A stretch of DNA of 64,000 nt. Source: Sporosarcina sp. GTDB taxonomy: Bacteria > Bacillota > Bacilli > Bacillales_A > Planococcaceae. Position 1 is the stretch's first letter. The number at the start of each line of letters is the position of its first letter. The notes beneath the pieces were generated by a model that was given only the letters and a program-made list of their open reading frames with translations, was not told the DNA's origin and did no database searches. The translations under genes were made by a program, and so were the position numbers. The DNA is taken from NCBI GenBank assembly GCA_029257435.1, contig JARIBI010000141.1, forward strand, positions 1 through 64,000, in the 5' to 3' direction. Below, piece after piece: positions 8,372-17,487 of this stretch.

Positions 8372-8405
8372 AAAACGCGACTTTAGCAAAAAAAGTCGCG
8401 TTTTA
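8372..8405 (+). terminator. Terminator after the MFS gene
   Basis: AAAACGCGACTTT / AAAGTCGCGTTTT hairpin with T-rich 3' and A-rich 5' sides; it could act in both directions. Confidence 0.85.
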
Positions 8406-8525
8406 ACAATTTCGTAGAAATAACTCAATTTCGCTGTTTTATCTCACTATCCTAAGTATACTTATCAACGAAACGTAGCTTCCTATAATATATATTATGA
8501 CGGGGGCGTCAAAGGAAAACAACTT

Positions 8526-8897
8526 TTATTCAATCCGATATCTATATTGCCCCGCTTTTGCACGCTCCGCATCTATAAACTGCACTCCATACTCAATCAC
8601 GTCATTTATGTACAACTTATGATTACTCGCGAATGCTCTTACACTTTCCAGCAGCTGTTTATCATACGTTGTCTTATATTGAATCCGGTCTTTTGGGCGT
8701 GTATCTTTATTAAAAGTAATTGCGTTTTGCTGCAAAACGACTTTCATGCCATCTTCAAGCAAGTAATTCACAAATGTTCCATTCTGATCTGCTAGCTGTT
8801 TCAGCTGATCTAAGATTTCTTTGCTAATCGAAGTTCTGAATTTCACACGTGTCTCATCTGAAGTTTGCCTCAGCATTCCATTGTCATTGACCCACAT
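8526..8897 (-). CDS. Duplicated ribbon-helix-helix-like protein of unknown function
   Basis: A 123-residue protein built of two similar halves: RVKFRTSISKEILDQLKQLA (about residues 17-36) and RIQYKTTYDKQLLESVRAFA (about 70-89). Each has a basic beta-strand, then a helix, then a YINDVIEYG / FVNYLLEDG second helix, as in ribbon-helix-helix DNA-binding domains. A tandem RHH monomer could mimic the usual dimer. SD AAGGAG precedes the ATG. No partner toxin or obvious target lies next to it. DNA binding is inferred from the fold pattern only. Confidence 0.6.
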   Translation of the reverse strand: MWVNDNGMLRQTSDETRVKFRTSISKEILDQLKQLADQNGTFVNYLLEDGMKVVLQQNAITFNKDTRPKDRIQYKTTYDKQLLESVRAFASNHKLYINDVIEYGVQFIDAERAKAGQYRYRIE

Positions 8898-8924
8898 ACG
8901 TCTAACAACTCCTTAATCATTAGT

Positions 8925-8955
8925 AAAACCGGCAGATTTTAAGGCTCCGCCGGCT
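8925..8955 (-). terminator. Terminator after the GNAT gene of the mod operon
   Basis: Minus-strand AGCCGGC ... GCCGGTTTT hairpin. Just upstream lies a direct repeat of GTTCGCAT (8956-8963 and 8970-8977) of unknown meaning. Confidence 0.55.
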
Positions 8956-9000
8956 GTTCGCATCTCTGTTCGCATACCCGTAAAAACGGCACTTTCATCA

Positions 9001-9435
9001 TCAAAATTCCTTTTTGAACACAATACTCACTTTGCTGTAGTCCATTTTCTCTTCATAAAAGTGATGGGCCGTCGTACGCTGTAACCCTGAAGACAACGCA
9101 ATTGACTCGTAATTATGTTGTTTACCCCATTGCTCAACGTGTGTCAGTAGCTTATCACCATAGCCCTTAGACCGTGCTGATTTGTCGGTTACTAAGTCAC
9201 ATACCCATAACGAGCGGCCATAGTAGAGCGTAATCATCGGTTTAAAGCCGATTACTGCTCTTAAAACGCCGCCATCGCGTAATCCAAGCATTTGGTATCG
9301 TTCTTTTGCTCCAGACTCATACACAAGTTCCAAATACTCTTCCTGATTTAAATGGGTACGGAGCTGATTCATAATCGGAAAAGCCTCAACTAATTCTTCT
9401 TCGGTCGTCAGTGGAACAATCGTAATGTCGTCCAT
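9001..9435 (-). CDS. GNAT family N-acetyltransferase
   Basis: A 144-residue GCN5-type acetyltransferase. The acetyl-CoA-binding motif is in DKSARSKGYGDKLLTHVE (about residues 87-104), followed by ALSSGLQRTTAHHFYEE, the usual helix 4 region. It starts 26 nt after modC stops, on the same strand, so it is probably the last gene of the modABC transcript. Its substrate is unknown, and a link to molybdenum use is not shown by the sequence. Confidence 0.8.
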   Translation of the reverse strand: MDDITIVPLTTEEELVEAFPIMNQLRTHLNQEEYLELVYESGAKERYQMLGLRDGGVLRAVIGFKPMITLYYGRSLWVCDLVTDKSARSKGYGDKLLTHVEQWGKQHNYESIALSSGLQRTTAHHFYEEKMDYSKVSIVFKKEF

Positions 9436-9461
9436 AGGAATCGCCTCCGAAATCCCGTCAC

Positions 9462-10133
9462 TTAATCCACAGGGATTTCTTTCATTGTTCCACGACTTTC
9501 ATTGACAATCAAGCCCTTTTTCAAATGAAGCACCCGATCGCCCAACTTTTCAGCCTCGGATCGGCTGTGTGTCACAATCAAGAAAGGGATTTTCCATAAT
9601 TCATGCAATCGGAGCAGTTCATTTTGGCACTCTTCTCTCGTGTCTTCATCCAAAGCGGATAAGGGTTCATCCAATAGAAGCAAATCAGGCTCTGTGGCAA
9701 GCGCACGAGCAAGAGCAACCCGCTGTTTTTCTCCGCCCGAAATCTGGTGAGGATACTTGTTCAACAAATGGCTGATGCCAAGCACCGTCAGTAATTGTTC
9801 GATGATAAATCCCGTATTCTCGGTCGTCTGCTTGTGAATTCCATAGTGGATATTGCGCTCAACGGTCATATGCGGAAACAGCGCGTAATCTTGGAATAAG
9901 TATCCGATATTACGGAATCGTGCAGGCAATGAATTCTTCTTGCCATCAAAGTAGCTTTTACCATTCAGCGTGACGGTCCCGCTATCAGGTTCAGCTAATC
10001 CGGCAAGCGCTTGCAGAATTGTTGTTTTTCCCGCACCTGATGCCCCCGAAAGAACGATAATTTCATCATGTGCTTGAAAACTGACATTCAACTCAAAGTG
10101 ATCAAGCCGTTTCCTAATCGATACGTCTAACAT
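9462..10133 (-). CDS. modC: Molybdate ABC transporter ATP-binding protein
   Basis: A 223-residue ABC ATPase with Walker A GASGAGKT (about residues 30-37), signature SGGEKQRVALARALA and Walker B LLLLDEPLSALD. It lacks the C-terminal molybdate-binding (MOP) extension of longer ModC proteins. Gene order after modB supports molybdate uptake. A tungstate or sulfate specificity cannot be excluded from this subunit alone. Confidence 0.88.
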   Translation of the reverse strand: MLDVSIRKRLDHFELNVSFQAHDEIIVLSGASGAGKTTILQALAGLAEPDSGTVTLNGKSYFDGKKNSLPARFRNIGYLFQDYALFPHMTVERNIHYGIHKQTTENTGFIIEQLLTVLGISHLLNKYPHQISGGEKQRVALARALATEPDLLLLDEPLSALDEDTREECQNELLRLHELWKIPFLIVTHSRSEAEKLGDRVLHLKKGLIVNESRGTMKEIPVD

Positions 10134-10145
10134 CGAATCACCCCC

Positions 10146-10826
10146 CTAACGTTTTCCAGAAGCGAATCGCCTTAAGTTGCGCTTGCTCCACCAGTTTAAC
10201 CAAAGAATTGTACTGAATCCTAGTGCTGTAATGATAACGACCCAAAACGTTGCTTTCTCCATCTTCCCCGCTTCCACTGCAAAGTAAATCGCCATAGGAA
10301 TCGTGTCAGTCTTTCCAGGTATGTACCCAGCAAGCATCAGTGTAGCCCCGAATTCTCCAAGCCCCCTGGCAAATGACAGAACAAGCCCCGCAAGCAGGCC
10401 CGGCCATGCAAGCGGAAACGTAATCGTCCTGAAAACCCGCCACTCAGAAGCACCCATTGTACGCGCTGCATCCCCTAACCTATTGTCTAAACCGTCAAAG
10501 GCCGCAGCTGCACTTTGATACATAAGAGGAAAACTGACGACTACAGATGCAATAACTGCAGCCGTCCAAGTAAATACAATTTGGATATCGAAATTTTCCA
10601 GCAGCCAGCTGCCGATCCAGCCTTTCTTGCCAAATAGAATCAGCAGCCCGAAACCTACGACAGTCGGCGGCAGCACCAGCGGCAGAAGAAATAGCGATTC
10701 AAAAATCATTTTCCCGAAAAATTGCCGTTTTGCAAACAAGTGAGCTAAAAACACGCCTAGAACAAACACAATAGCGGTGGAGATGACCGCTACTTTTACA
10801 GAAAGCAATAAAGGACTTAAATCCAC
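10146..10826 (-). CDS. modB: Molybdate ABC transporter permease
   Basis: Membrane permease of about 226 residues with five to six spans. The ABC-coupling EAA loop is DAARTMGASEWRVFRTITFP, followed by LAGLVLSFARGLGEFGATL, typical of ModB. A GTG at 10835 also opens the frame, but SD GAGAGG fits the GTG at 10826 better. It lies 18 nt after modA and 12 nt before modC. Confidence 0.92.
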   Translation of the reverse strand: MDLSPLLLSVKVAVISTAIVFVLGVFLAHLFAKRQFFGKMIFESLFLLPLVLPPTVVGFGLLILFGKKGWIGSWLLENFDIQIVFTWTAAVIASVVVSFPLMYQSAAAAFDGLDNRLGDAARTMGASEWRVFRTITFPLAWPGLLAGLVLSFARGLGEFGATLMLAGYIPGKTDTIPMAIYFAVEAGKMEKATFWVVIITALGFSTILWLNWWSKRNLRRFASGKR

Positions 10827-10844
10827 ATCGTCCACCTCTCTTTC

Positions 10845-11639
10845 TTACTTAAATCCATACTTAGCAAGCGTTTCTTGACCTTGCTCACTCAGTAAAGCCT
10901 CGAAAAATTGCTGGGCCTCGTCAGCGTACTTGGAATCTTTCAAGACAGCACCTGGATACACGATTGCGTTATGCCAGCTAGGATCGGCTTCTGCGAGTAC
11001 TTTCACTTTATCAGAAATGAAGGCATCACTCGAATAGACAACCCCGTAGTCCGCATTTCCCAGTTCGACTTGCGTTAGCACTTGTCTTACATCTGAAGCA
11101 AGGACGAGCTTATCCTGCAGCGGCTCCCAAAGTTTCAAATGTTCAAATACCTCTTTTGTATACCGGCCGACAGGAACACTTTCAGGTTCACCAATGACGA
11201 AATGATCTATTTCAGCCGCATCAATGTCATCAAAACTCGTTAGTGTTGAATCTGAATCTTCATTTGCAATCAAAACCAGCACATTTCTCGTAAAATCTTT
11301 TCGTGTGGATGCATCTAGTAACTCTTTGTCTTCAAGCGCATCCATATCTTTTTTACTCGCAGATAAAAATACATCAGCAGGAGCTCCGTTTTCAATCGAC
11401 GTCGCAAGCTTCCCAGAGCCGCCATACATAAACGTTAACTCTACATTATCATGTTCTTTTTCATAGGTTTTCTTGAAGTCATCCAACGCATCTGTCAAGC
11501 TGGCTGCCGCAGAAATGTGCAGTTCCACTTTTTCTGCAATACTGGTTCCATTTCCTTCAGACGCTGTTTTCTCCTTTGAACACCCTACCAGCACTAGCAG
11601 CGTAACTGCCATCACAATTACAATACTCCTTTTACTCAA
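10845..11639 (-). CDS. modA: Molybdate-binding lipoprotein
   Basis: A 264-residue extracellular binding protein anchored as a lipoprotein: signal peptide with lipobox LVGC at about residues 17-20. Family motifs are HISAAASLTDALDDFK, FMYGGSGKLATSIENGAPADVFLSA and GNADYGVVYSSDA, the oxyanion-binding regions of ModA. It is the first gene of modABC and divergent from a regulator across 184 bp. Confidence 0.93.
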   Translation of the reverse strand: MSKRSIVIVMAVTLLVLVGCSKEKTASEGNGTSIAEKVELHISAAASLTDALDDFKKTYEKEHDNVELTFMYGGSGKLATSIENGAPADVFLSASKKDMDALEDKELLDASTRKDFTRNVLVLIANEDSDSTLTSFDDIDAAEIDHFVIGEPESVPVGRYTKEVFEHLKLWEPLQDKLVLASDVRQVLTQVELGNADYGVVYSSDAFISDKVKVLAEADPSWHNAIVYPGAVLKDSKYADEAQQFFEALLSEQGQETLAKYGFK

Positions 11640-11670
11640 ATCAATTTCCCCTTCCCTATTTATACTTAAT

Positions 11671-11764
11671 TATAACTACATATAACTAGTTATAACATAA
11701 GGGAACTCTCTTTATCTAGATATAATTAAATAATTCTAACTATTATTCTTTATAACTTGTTATG
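11671..11764. promoter_or_regulatory. Operator cluster between modA and its regulator
   Basis: TATAAC occurs at 11671, 11681 and 11691, exactly 10 bp apart. The second and third form a perfect 14-bp palindrome TATAACTAGTTATA (11681-11694). A near-copy TATAACTTGTTATG lies at 11751-11764. The TATAAC half-site is reminiscent of the TATATAAC part of E. coli ModE sites, although the regulator here is a different family. Binding by the divergent regulator is inferred. Confidence 0.6.
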
Positions 11765-11823
11765 TCTATTGCAATAATTCTAAAAATAAGAGAAGATAGA
11801 AGAAAGAAATGGAGGTTTTTACG

Positions 11824-12816
11824 TTGAATGCACAGGATAAAGCATCGTATACGACCGAAGATCTCGCTGACCTGCTTCAAGTATCAAAGCTAACCGTGTA
11901 TGACCTTATAAAAAAAGGTGAAATCGTTGCCTACCGGGTTGGAAGACAAATGAGGATTGACACATCTGATTTCGAAGCGTATAAAGACCGAATGAAAGGC
12001 GGTGCAGACCGCTCGGTAGCAGAAGCCCATCCATTACAGAAAAATGAACCTGTTGCTCCAACTGTCTTGGAGAAACCATCGCTCCCTCCTCTTACTCCGC
12101 CCCGTGAAATGCGGCACGTAATCATTAGCGGACAAGATGTTACACTCGATTTGCTGGCAAACGCAATTTCTGCTGCAGCCAGTAACTTTCGGACCCTTAG
12201 ATCCCACAGCGGGAGTTTGAATAGTTTACTGGCACTCGTTCAAGGCGAAGCGGATATTGTAAGTACTCATCTCTTTGATGGTGACACGGGTTCTTATAAC
12301 CTCCCCTACATTCGCCGGATACTCAGCGGACGTGACTATACGGTAGTCAATTTACTTTCCCGATCAGCAGGTTTCTATGTTCAGCCTGGAAATCCGAAAA
12401 ATATTACAAGTTGGCGTGATTTAAACCGCAACGATGTTCAAATGGTTAATCGTGAACTGGGTTCAGGGATCCGAGTGTTAACAGATGAGAGACTGCGATT
12501 AGAGGGTGTCCTTCCAAAAACAATAACGGGTTATGAAAACATTGAAACAACCCACTTAGCAGTAGCGAGTAAAGTGGCTGCAGGAGAAGCAGATATTGGT
12601 GTCGGGATTGAAAAGAATGCACAGTTAGTGAATGTCGATTACATCCCTATGGCTGAAGAACAATATGACTTAGTTATGATCAAGCGTGAAGACAACAAAG
12701 CATTACGTGAAACGGTTTTGACCATCCTGCAATCTGAATCATTTAAGAAAGAACTTTCGACGATAAAAGGGTATGATTTCTCCCGAATCGGACGAATACT
12801 ATACGACACACCTTAA
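11824..12816 (+). CDS. HTH regulator with binding-protein-like sensor domain (molybdate response candidate)
   Basis: A 330-residue protein with an excisionase-type helix-turn-helix at the N terminus (YTTEDLADLLQVSKLTVYDLIKKGEIVAYRVGRQMRI), a proline-rich linker around residues 75-95, and a substrate-binding-protein-like domain (PF12727 type) from about residue 100 to the end. Such domains also occur beside molybdopterin enzymes and sense oxyanions or their cofactors. The ATG at 11809 is part of the SD (TGGAGGT); the TTG at 11824 is the likely start. Divergent pairing with modABC suggests molybdate-dependent control. Confidence 0.78.
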   Translation: MNAQDKASYTTEDLADLLQVSKLTVYDLIKKGEIVAYRVGRQMRIDTSDFEAYKDRMKGGADRSVAEAHPLQKNEPVAPTVLEKPSLPPLTPPREMRHVIISGQDVTLDLLANAISAAASNFRTLRSHSGSLNSLLALVQGEADIVSTHLFDGDTGSYNLPYIRRILSGRDYTVVNLLSRSAGFYVQPGNPKNITSWRDLNRNDVQMVNRELGSGIRVLTDERLRLEGVLPKTITGYENIETTHLAVASKVAAGEADIGVGIEKNAQLVNVDYIPMAEEQYDLVMIKREDNKALRETVLTILQSESFKKELSTIKGYDFSRIGRILYDTP

Positions 12817-12847
12817 CGCACTCTCTCCTATGGAAAGAGTGCGTTTT
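12817..12847 (+). terminator. Terminator after the mod regulator
   Basis: CGCACTCT / AGAGTGCG stem followed by TTTT, starting right after the stop codon. Confidence 0.85.
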
Positions 12848-12891
12848 CCCACAACAGCTTTACATAATACAATTATGGTAAACCCGTGAAC

Positions 12892-12922
12892 AAAAAAACA
12901 GCCCTGCCTATCGGCAAGACTG
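12892..12922 (-). terminator. Terminator of the LCP/AI-2E permease operon
   Basis: Minus strand: CAGTCTTGCC-GATA-GGCAGGGCTG stem, then seven T. Confidence 0.85.
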
Positions 12923-12929
12923 CGCTCTC

Positions 12930-14171
12930 TTATTTTTCTTCTTCATAATTTGGTCGCTCATAATGCATGCGGACATCTACTTCATATTTATTATAACGAA
13001 CCTTCAACAGCTGGAACAAATGCGTGGTGAAAACCTTGAGTAACGCATAACCAGGTATCCCTAAAATAACGCCCGCCACTCCAAATAACGAACCTGCCGT
13101 TAACAGGACGAAAATTATCGTGATTGGATGAATATGAAGCGATTTCCCCATGATTTGAGGTGAAATAAATTTTCCTTCTACCAGCTGAACCACAGTCCAG
13201 ACGATTGCCAGCTTCACAAGCATGAAAGGAGACGTGACAATCGCAATAATAATAGCCGGTGTAATCGCAATGACAGGACCGAGATATGGAACCACACTTG
13301 TAAACATAGCAAGCACACCAAGTAATACTGCATATTTCATATCAATGATTAAGAAACCAATCGTTACCATCGCACCGATGCACATCGCCACCAAGATCTG
13401 GCCTTGGATGTATGCACTGATTTGATGATCAGCATTTCCCAAAATAGACTGAGCATCATCACGCATTCTCGGAGGTAATAGCTTCATTACATAGCTGGGA
13501 AGTTTATCACCATCCTTTAAAAGATAAAACAGAATGAATGGAACGGTAACGATGGATAGAATAATTCCCGTCAATGCAGAGATGAAAGTCGTTAAACCTG
13601 AAGCAATGCCACCAAGAGCATCAGCAATCATCTGTCCGATATTTTCAAGGCCGGAATCCAATAACTCTGCCGCATTAATATCCAGCTGTTTATAGTAAGG
13701 TGCGAATAAAGAGTTGCTGAAAAAAGAATCCAGCGTAAGAATCAGCTGATTGAAGGTTGTCGGAAATTCTTCGACCAGCTTCCAAAACTGTATCTTCAAA
13801 AATGGTAATACAAGAAATACGAGCAGCGTAATGAGTCCAATACCAGTCAGAAAAATAATTGCAATCCCCCATACTTTAGGGATTTTTATTCTTTCCAGAA
13901 GATGTAAAAGCGGACGCAATAAGTAATAAAAAATCGTTGCCAAAATAATCGGCAGCACTACTGTTGAAAAAAGAACTTTGATCGGATAAAAAATGAACGA
14001 GACTTTATCAAAAATCATCACGTTCACTCCAACTAGCAGCAGCACGATTAGAATGAAGAGAGTAGTCTTGCCTCCTAAGAACCGGATAATACGATTCTTA
14101 ACAGGGAATCCATATTCTTCGTCTGGCTCTTCATTCTTTTGCACTTCTTTCTGATCTGCCAAATCCCCCAC
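12930..14171 (-). CDS. AI-2E family (PerM/UPF0118) membrane protein
   Basis: A 413-residue polytopic membrane protein of the AI-2E transporter superfamily. It has eight or so spans, a long soluble segment in the middle, and a C-terminal block (FISPQIMGKSLHIHPITIIFVLLTAGSLFGVAGVILGIPGYA) that is highly typical. Members export small molecules or ions (for example Na+/H+ exchange in some Gram-positives); the substrate is unknown here. It follows the LCP gene by 23 nt in one operon. Confidence 0.85.
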   Translation of the reverse strand: MGDLADQKEVQKNEEPDEEYGFPVKNRIIRFLGGKTTLFILIVLLLVGVNVMIFDKVSFIFYPIKVLFSTVVLPIILATIFYYLLRPLLHLLERIKIPKVWGIAIIFLTGIGLITLLVFLVLPFLKIQFWKLVEEFPTTFNQLILTLDSFFSNSLFAPYYKQLDINAAELLDSGLENIGQMIADALGGIASGLTTFISALTGIILSIVTVPFILFYLLKDGDKLPSYVMKLLPPRMRDDAQSILGNADHQISAYIQGQILVAMCIGAMVTIGFLIIDMKYAVLLGVLAMFTSVVPYLGPVIAITPAIIIAIVTSPFMLVKLAIVWTVVQLVEGKFISPQIMGKSLHIHPITIIFVLLTAGSLFGVAGVILGIPGYALLKVFTTHLFQLLKVRYNKYEVDVRMHYERPNYEEEK

Positions 14172-14194
14172 TCCTCCAACAAGATGTTTTCCTA

Positions 14195-15145
14195 TTAATT
14201 AGAAATGAATGACCGAATTGCTTCGCGGTTTTTGTCTAGATTCACTTCAATGACTGAGCCTGCATGTGAGTAATCGGCAAACGAGTACGAACCTTTTACT
14301 GGGATGGTCAGCGTTTCTATTTCCGTCCCGCCTTTCATCAAAAGGCTTGTCAAACGGGAAAGTTCTTCTTTAGAAGAAAGATCCGTTTTCACAGTTTGCG
14401 AAATCACACCTGCAATTTTTGGTGCACGGACCAGCATACCTGGAGTCATCGCCTGCTTCTTAACAGCCGCCAGAACTTCTTGCTGGCGGTTGACCCGTCC
14501 AAAATCGCCTTCAGCATCTGCACGGAAACGGGCATAACCCAATAACTCTTTTCCATTTAGCTTTTGCAGACCTGGCATCAAAGTGACTCCGATTTTCTCA
14601 GACATCTCTTTTTTCACATTCATTTCCACTCCGTCAGGAAATGCGGTGTCTGCGATCGTTTCAAAATTGTCAAAGTCGACGATGGCATAATGGTGAATCG
14701 GTATGTTGAACATACCTGTAATCGTATCCTTAGCACTTTGCACACCGCCTAAATAATAAGCTGTGTTTAGTTTGTACGATTTGTATCCCGGTATATCTGC
14801 ATAGATGTCACGCATGAATGACACAAGTTTCATGGTCTTCGCTTGTTTATCCCAAGAGAGGACCATCATCGTGTCTGTTCGCGATTTCCCGCTTCCATCA
14901 TCGTCGACTCCGAGTAATAAAAAGTTCTCAACAGACGATGTCGAAGGATCGAGCATATCCCCTTCGAAGCTACCTGGCTCTATTGCGTTTTTAGAAGCGA
15001 CTCGTTTGCCCGCTATATATTGATAAGATGAAAAAAGTCCTATTGCGACAAATCCGGCTAGAAAAAGAGTAACGAGGACTCTGCCTTTTCGCAATCTGCG
15101 TCGTCTCCGCCTTTTCGGGACAGGACCTTCATAGTGTTCTGACAT
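14195..15145 (-). CDS. LytR-CpsA-Psr (LCP) family protein, copy 1
   Basis: A 316-residue cell-wall ligase family member that attaches wall polymers to peptidoglycan. A basic cytoplasmic tail (PKRRRRRRLRKG) precedes one membrane span near residues 23-45, then the extracellular LCP domain with SRTDTMMVLSWD, FMRDIYADIPG and the GRVNRQQEVL region carrying the catalytic/phosphate-binding arginines. A minus-strand TATAAT at about 15222-15227 may be its -10 box. A second LCP gene lies at 59985. Confidence 0.9.
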   Translation of the reverse strand: MSEHYEGPVPKRRRRRRLRKGRVLVTLFLAGFVAIGLFSSYQYIAGKRVASKNAIEPGSFEGDMLDPSTSSVENFLLLGVDDDGSGKSRTDTMMVLSWDKQAKTMKLVSFMRDIYADIPGYKSYKLNTAYYLGGVQSAKDTITGMFNIPIHHYAIVDFDNFETIADTAFPDGVEMNVKKEMSEKIGVTLMPGLQKLNGKELLGYARFRADAEGDFGRVNRQQEVLAAVKKQAMTPGMLVRAPKIAGVISQTVKTDLSSKEELSRLTSLLMKGGTEIETLTIPVKGSYSFADYSHAGSVIEVNLDKNREAIRSFISN

Positions 15146-15299
15146 TATAGTATTCCCCCAATAGTGAAGTCACAAAACAGGACGTTCTCTTGAGTCGTTG
15201 GTTGCATGCTGAAACACTATTATATCATGCTCGAACATTGGACACCTAAAGAGTGAACGTCTAAGATATAAGAACGAACTGAATGGAAAGAAGGTAGAG

Positions 15300-15836
15300 A
15301 TGATGGAGCAACTCGAAAAAGCAATTTTAGCTGGCGGCTGTTTTTGGTGTATGGTCAAGCCGTTTACAGAATGGGACGGGATTCATAGTGTCGTCTCCGG
15401 TTATATGGGCGGATCTATTGAAAACCCGACATACGAGCAAGTCAAAGAAGGCAATTCAGGACATCTGGAAGTGGTTGAAATCACATTCGACCCTGCAGTT
15501 TACCCATATGAAGACTTATTGGCACTCTATTGGCCGCAAATAGATCCTACAGATGCTGGAGGACAGTTTCAGGACCGGGGCCATTCCTATACCACAGCTA
15601 TCTTCTATACAAACGAACAACAGCGGCTGGCTGCCGAGAAATCTAAAAACGAACTGGCTGCTAGCGGCAGATTCTCAAAGCCCATCGTAACGGTAATCCG
15701 CCCAGCTGAAACTTTCTATAAAGCTGAAGACTACCACCAAGACTTTTATAAAAAAGAGCAGGCTGCATATGAAGAAGACCGAGCACAATCAGGACGTGAC
15801 GAATTCATTCAAGCGAATTGGGAAGACCACAAGTGA
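15300..15836 (+). CDS. msrA: Peptide methionine sulfoxide reductase MsrA
   Basis: A 178-residue enzyme that reduces methionine-S-sulfoxide in proteins. The catalytic motif GGCFWCM sits at about residues 12-18, followed by VVSGYMGG and [15 protein letters not shown]. No MsrB domain is fused. Two adjacent ATGs (15300, 15303) could start it. The terminator overlaps the stop codon, so it is monocistronic. Confidence 0.95.
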   Translation: MMEQLEKAILAGGCFWCMVKPFTEWDGIHSVVSGYMGGSIENPTYEQVKEGNSGHLEVVEITFDPAVYPYEDLLALYWPQIDPTDAGGQFQDRGHSYTTAIFYTNEQQRLAAEKSKNELAASGRFSKPIVTVIRPAETFYKAEDYHQDFYKKEQAAYEEDRAQSGRDEFIQANWEDHK

Positions 15837-15850
15837 TGTGGTCTTTTTTT
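15823..15850 (+). terminator. Terminator overlapping the end of msrA
   Basis: AGACCAC / GTGGTCT stem followed by seven T; its left arm lies inside the last codons of msrA. Confidence 0.85.
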
Positions 15851-15961
15851 ATACGTATAATCATATCTCATCCCCCTTATTTGAATCTTCCCTCAGATCC
15901 AGATTCCCTCTATAAAACAACGTAAATCTCTCAGTTTTTGTCGAAATCTGGAGTTGTTTTC

Positions 15962-15990
15962 TTGATAATACGTGAAACGGTGTGTATAAT
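15962..15990 (+). promoter_or_regulatory. Promoter of glnA copy 1
   Basis: TTGATA, a 17-bp spacer and a consensus TATAAT, predicting a start near 15997. Confidence 0.75.
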
Positions 15991-15997
15991 TATGAGT

Positions 15998-16020
15998 TAT
16001 TATTCAAGTTAGATAATAAA
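15998..16020 (+). promoter_or_regulatory. Promoter-proximal dyad of glnA copy 1
   Basis: An inverted repeat TTATTAT (15998-16004) / ATAATAA (16013-16019), eight bases past the -10 box and ending 27 bases before the start codon. A related element in the same place precedes glnA copy 2, with 18 of 23 positions identical. It does not match the GlnR/TnrA box TGTNA-N7-TNACA. Confidence 0.5.
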
Positions 16021-16046
16021 AACTATTACAAAAGGACGTGCCTTGA

Positions 16047-17381
16047 TTGAGTAAGATGACAAAAGATGATATTCGAAATTACGCCAAAAACGAGAATGTG
16101 AATTTCATCCGACTCCAAATTACTGACATCCTCGGAATGATCAAGAGCGTAGAAATCCCTGTTACTCAGCTTGAAAAAGCTCTTGATAACAAAATGATGT
16201 TTGATGGATCCTCTATCGAAGGATTTACACGAATTGAAGAATCGGATATGTATTTGATTCCTGATTTGGATACATGGATGGTCTTTCCATGGCCGTCTGG
16301 TACTGGAAAAGTGGCCCGCCTCATCTGTGATGTCGCCCAAGCTGATGGATCTCCTTTCCCTGGCGACCCACGGGGGAATTTAAAAAGAATTCTTAAAGAA
16401 ATGGAAGACATGGGCTTTTCGGACTTTAACTTAGGGCCAGAACCTGAATTTTTCTTATTTAAATTGGACCGCCACGGAGAACCGACCATGCACTTGAACG
16501 ACCAAGGAGACTATTTCGACTTTGCGCCTTTAGATTTAGGCGAAAATTGCAGACGGGATATCGTCTTACAGCTCGAAGAACTTGGTTTTGAAGTAGAAGC
16601 TTCCCACCATGAGTCTGCACCTGGTCAGCACGAAATCGATTTTAAATACGCTGACGCTTTAAGAGCTTGTGACAATATCCAAACGTTTAAACTAGTCGTA
16701 AAAACAATCGCGCGCGAACACGGTTTCCATGCTACTTTTATGCCAAAGCCAATTTTTGGTGTGAATGGCTCCGGGATGCATTGTAATATTTCTCTATTCA
16801 AAGGCGAAAAAAATGCATTTTACGATGAACATGGAGAAAGAAAGCTTAGTGAAACTGCGTATCAGTTCATGGCAGGAGTGCTAAAGCATGTGAGAGGATT
16901 CACATCGATCACCAACCCTACCGTCAATTCTTACAAAAGACTCGTACCAGGTTTTGAAGCTCCTTGCTACGTTGCATGGTCTGCGCAAAATAGAAGCCCG
17001 GCAATCCGGATTCCAGCTTCCCGCGGATTGAGTACGCGAATCGAAGTGCGATCCGTTGACTCGGTAGCAAACCCTTACTTAGCACTATCCGCAATTCTAA
17101 AAGCCGGATTAAGCGGCATTGAACAGAAACTGAATCCAGGAAACCCATGTGACTGCAACATTTATGAAATGAGTGCACAGGAACTCGATGAATTAGGAAT
17201 CGAAACGTTGCCTACGGATCTCGATCATGCGTTGATTGCGTTAGATAAAGACCCTGTGATGCAAGAAGCGTTAGGGAAACACATCTATACAAACTTCAGA
17301 GAAGTAAAACAAAAAGAGTGGGACAGTTACCGGATCACCGTACATCCATGGGAAATCGATCAGTATAGACGAATCTATTAA
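16047..17381 (+). CDS. glnA: Glutamine synthetase type I-alpha, copy 1
   Basis: A 444-residue enzyme that condenses ammonia and glutamate using ATP; dodecameric and cytosolic. Signatures include [10 protein letters not shown] (about residues 50-59), [27 protein letters not shown], the glutamate-binding [13 protein letters not shown] and [14 protein letters not shown]. Length and the absence of the adenylylated tail region match the Bacillus feedback-inhibited type. The TTG start is supported by alignment of its leader with copy 2. No glnR is adjacent, unlike Bacillus glnRA. Confidence 0.95.
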   Translation: MSKMTKDDIRNYAKNENVNFIRLQITDILGMIKSVEIPVTQLEKALDNKMMFDGSSIEGFTRIEESDMYLIPDLDTWMVFPWPSGTGKVARLICDVAQADGSPFPGDPRGNLKRILKEMEDMGFSDFNLGPEPEFFLFKLDRHGEPTMHLNDQGDYFDFAPLDLGENCRRDIVLQLEELGFEVEASHHESAPGQHEIDFKYADALRACDNIQTFKLVVKTIAREHGFHATFMPKPIFGVNGSGMHCNISLFKGEKNAFYDEHGERKLSETAYQFMAGVLKHVRGFTSITNPTVNSYKRLVPGFEAPCYVAWSAQNRSPAIRIPASRGLSTRIEVRSVDSVANPYLALSAILKAGLSGIEQKLNPGNPCDCNIYEMSAQELDELGIETLPTDLDHALIALDKDPVMQEALGKHIYTNFREVKQKEWDSYRITVHPWEIDQYRRIY

Positions 17382-17413
17382 TGACTGTACGATCATCTTT
17401 TTATAACAACGAG

Positions 17414-17456
17414 AAACCCGCACACCCAATGAATCTTGAGTGTGCGGGTTTTATTT
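17414..17456. terminator. Bidirectional terminator between glnA copy 1 and the antiporter
   Basis: AAACCCGCACAC / GTGTGCGGGTTT stem between convergent genes, T-rich downstream on the plus strand. Confidence 0.85.
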
Positions 17457-17487
17457 TGACTAAAAGGATTTTAATTTCACTTAGTCA

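Noticed and set aside
8462..8489. Plus-strand promoter TTATCA-16-TATAAT pointing into the RHH-like gene (antisense RNA)
   Set aside because: The region is AT-rich, the -35 is weak and no terminator or conserved RNA structure follows.
15901..16046. GlnR/TnrA box (TGTNA-N7-TNACA) upstream of glnA copy 1
   Set aside because: No match with both half-sites was found by eye; copy 2 has only one half-site.
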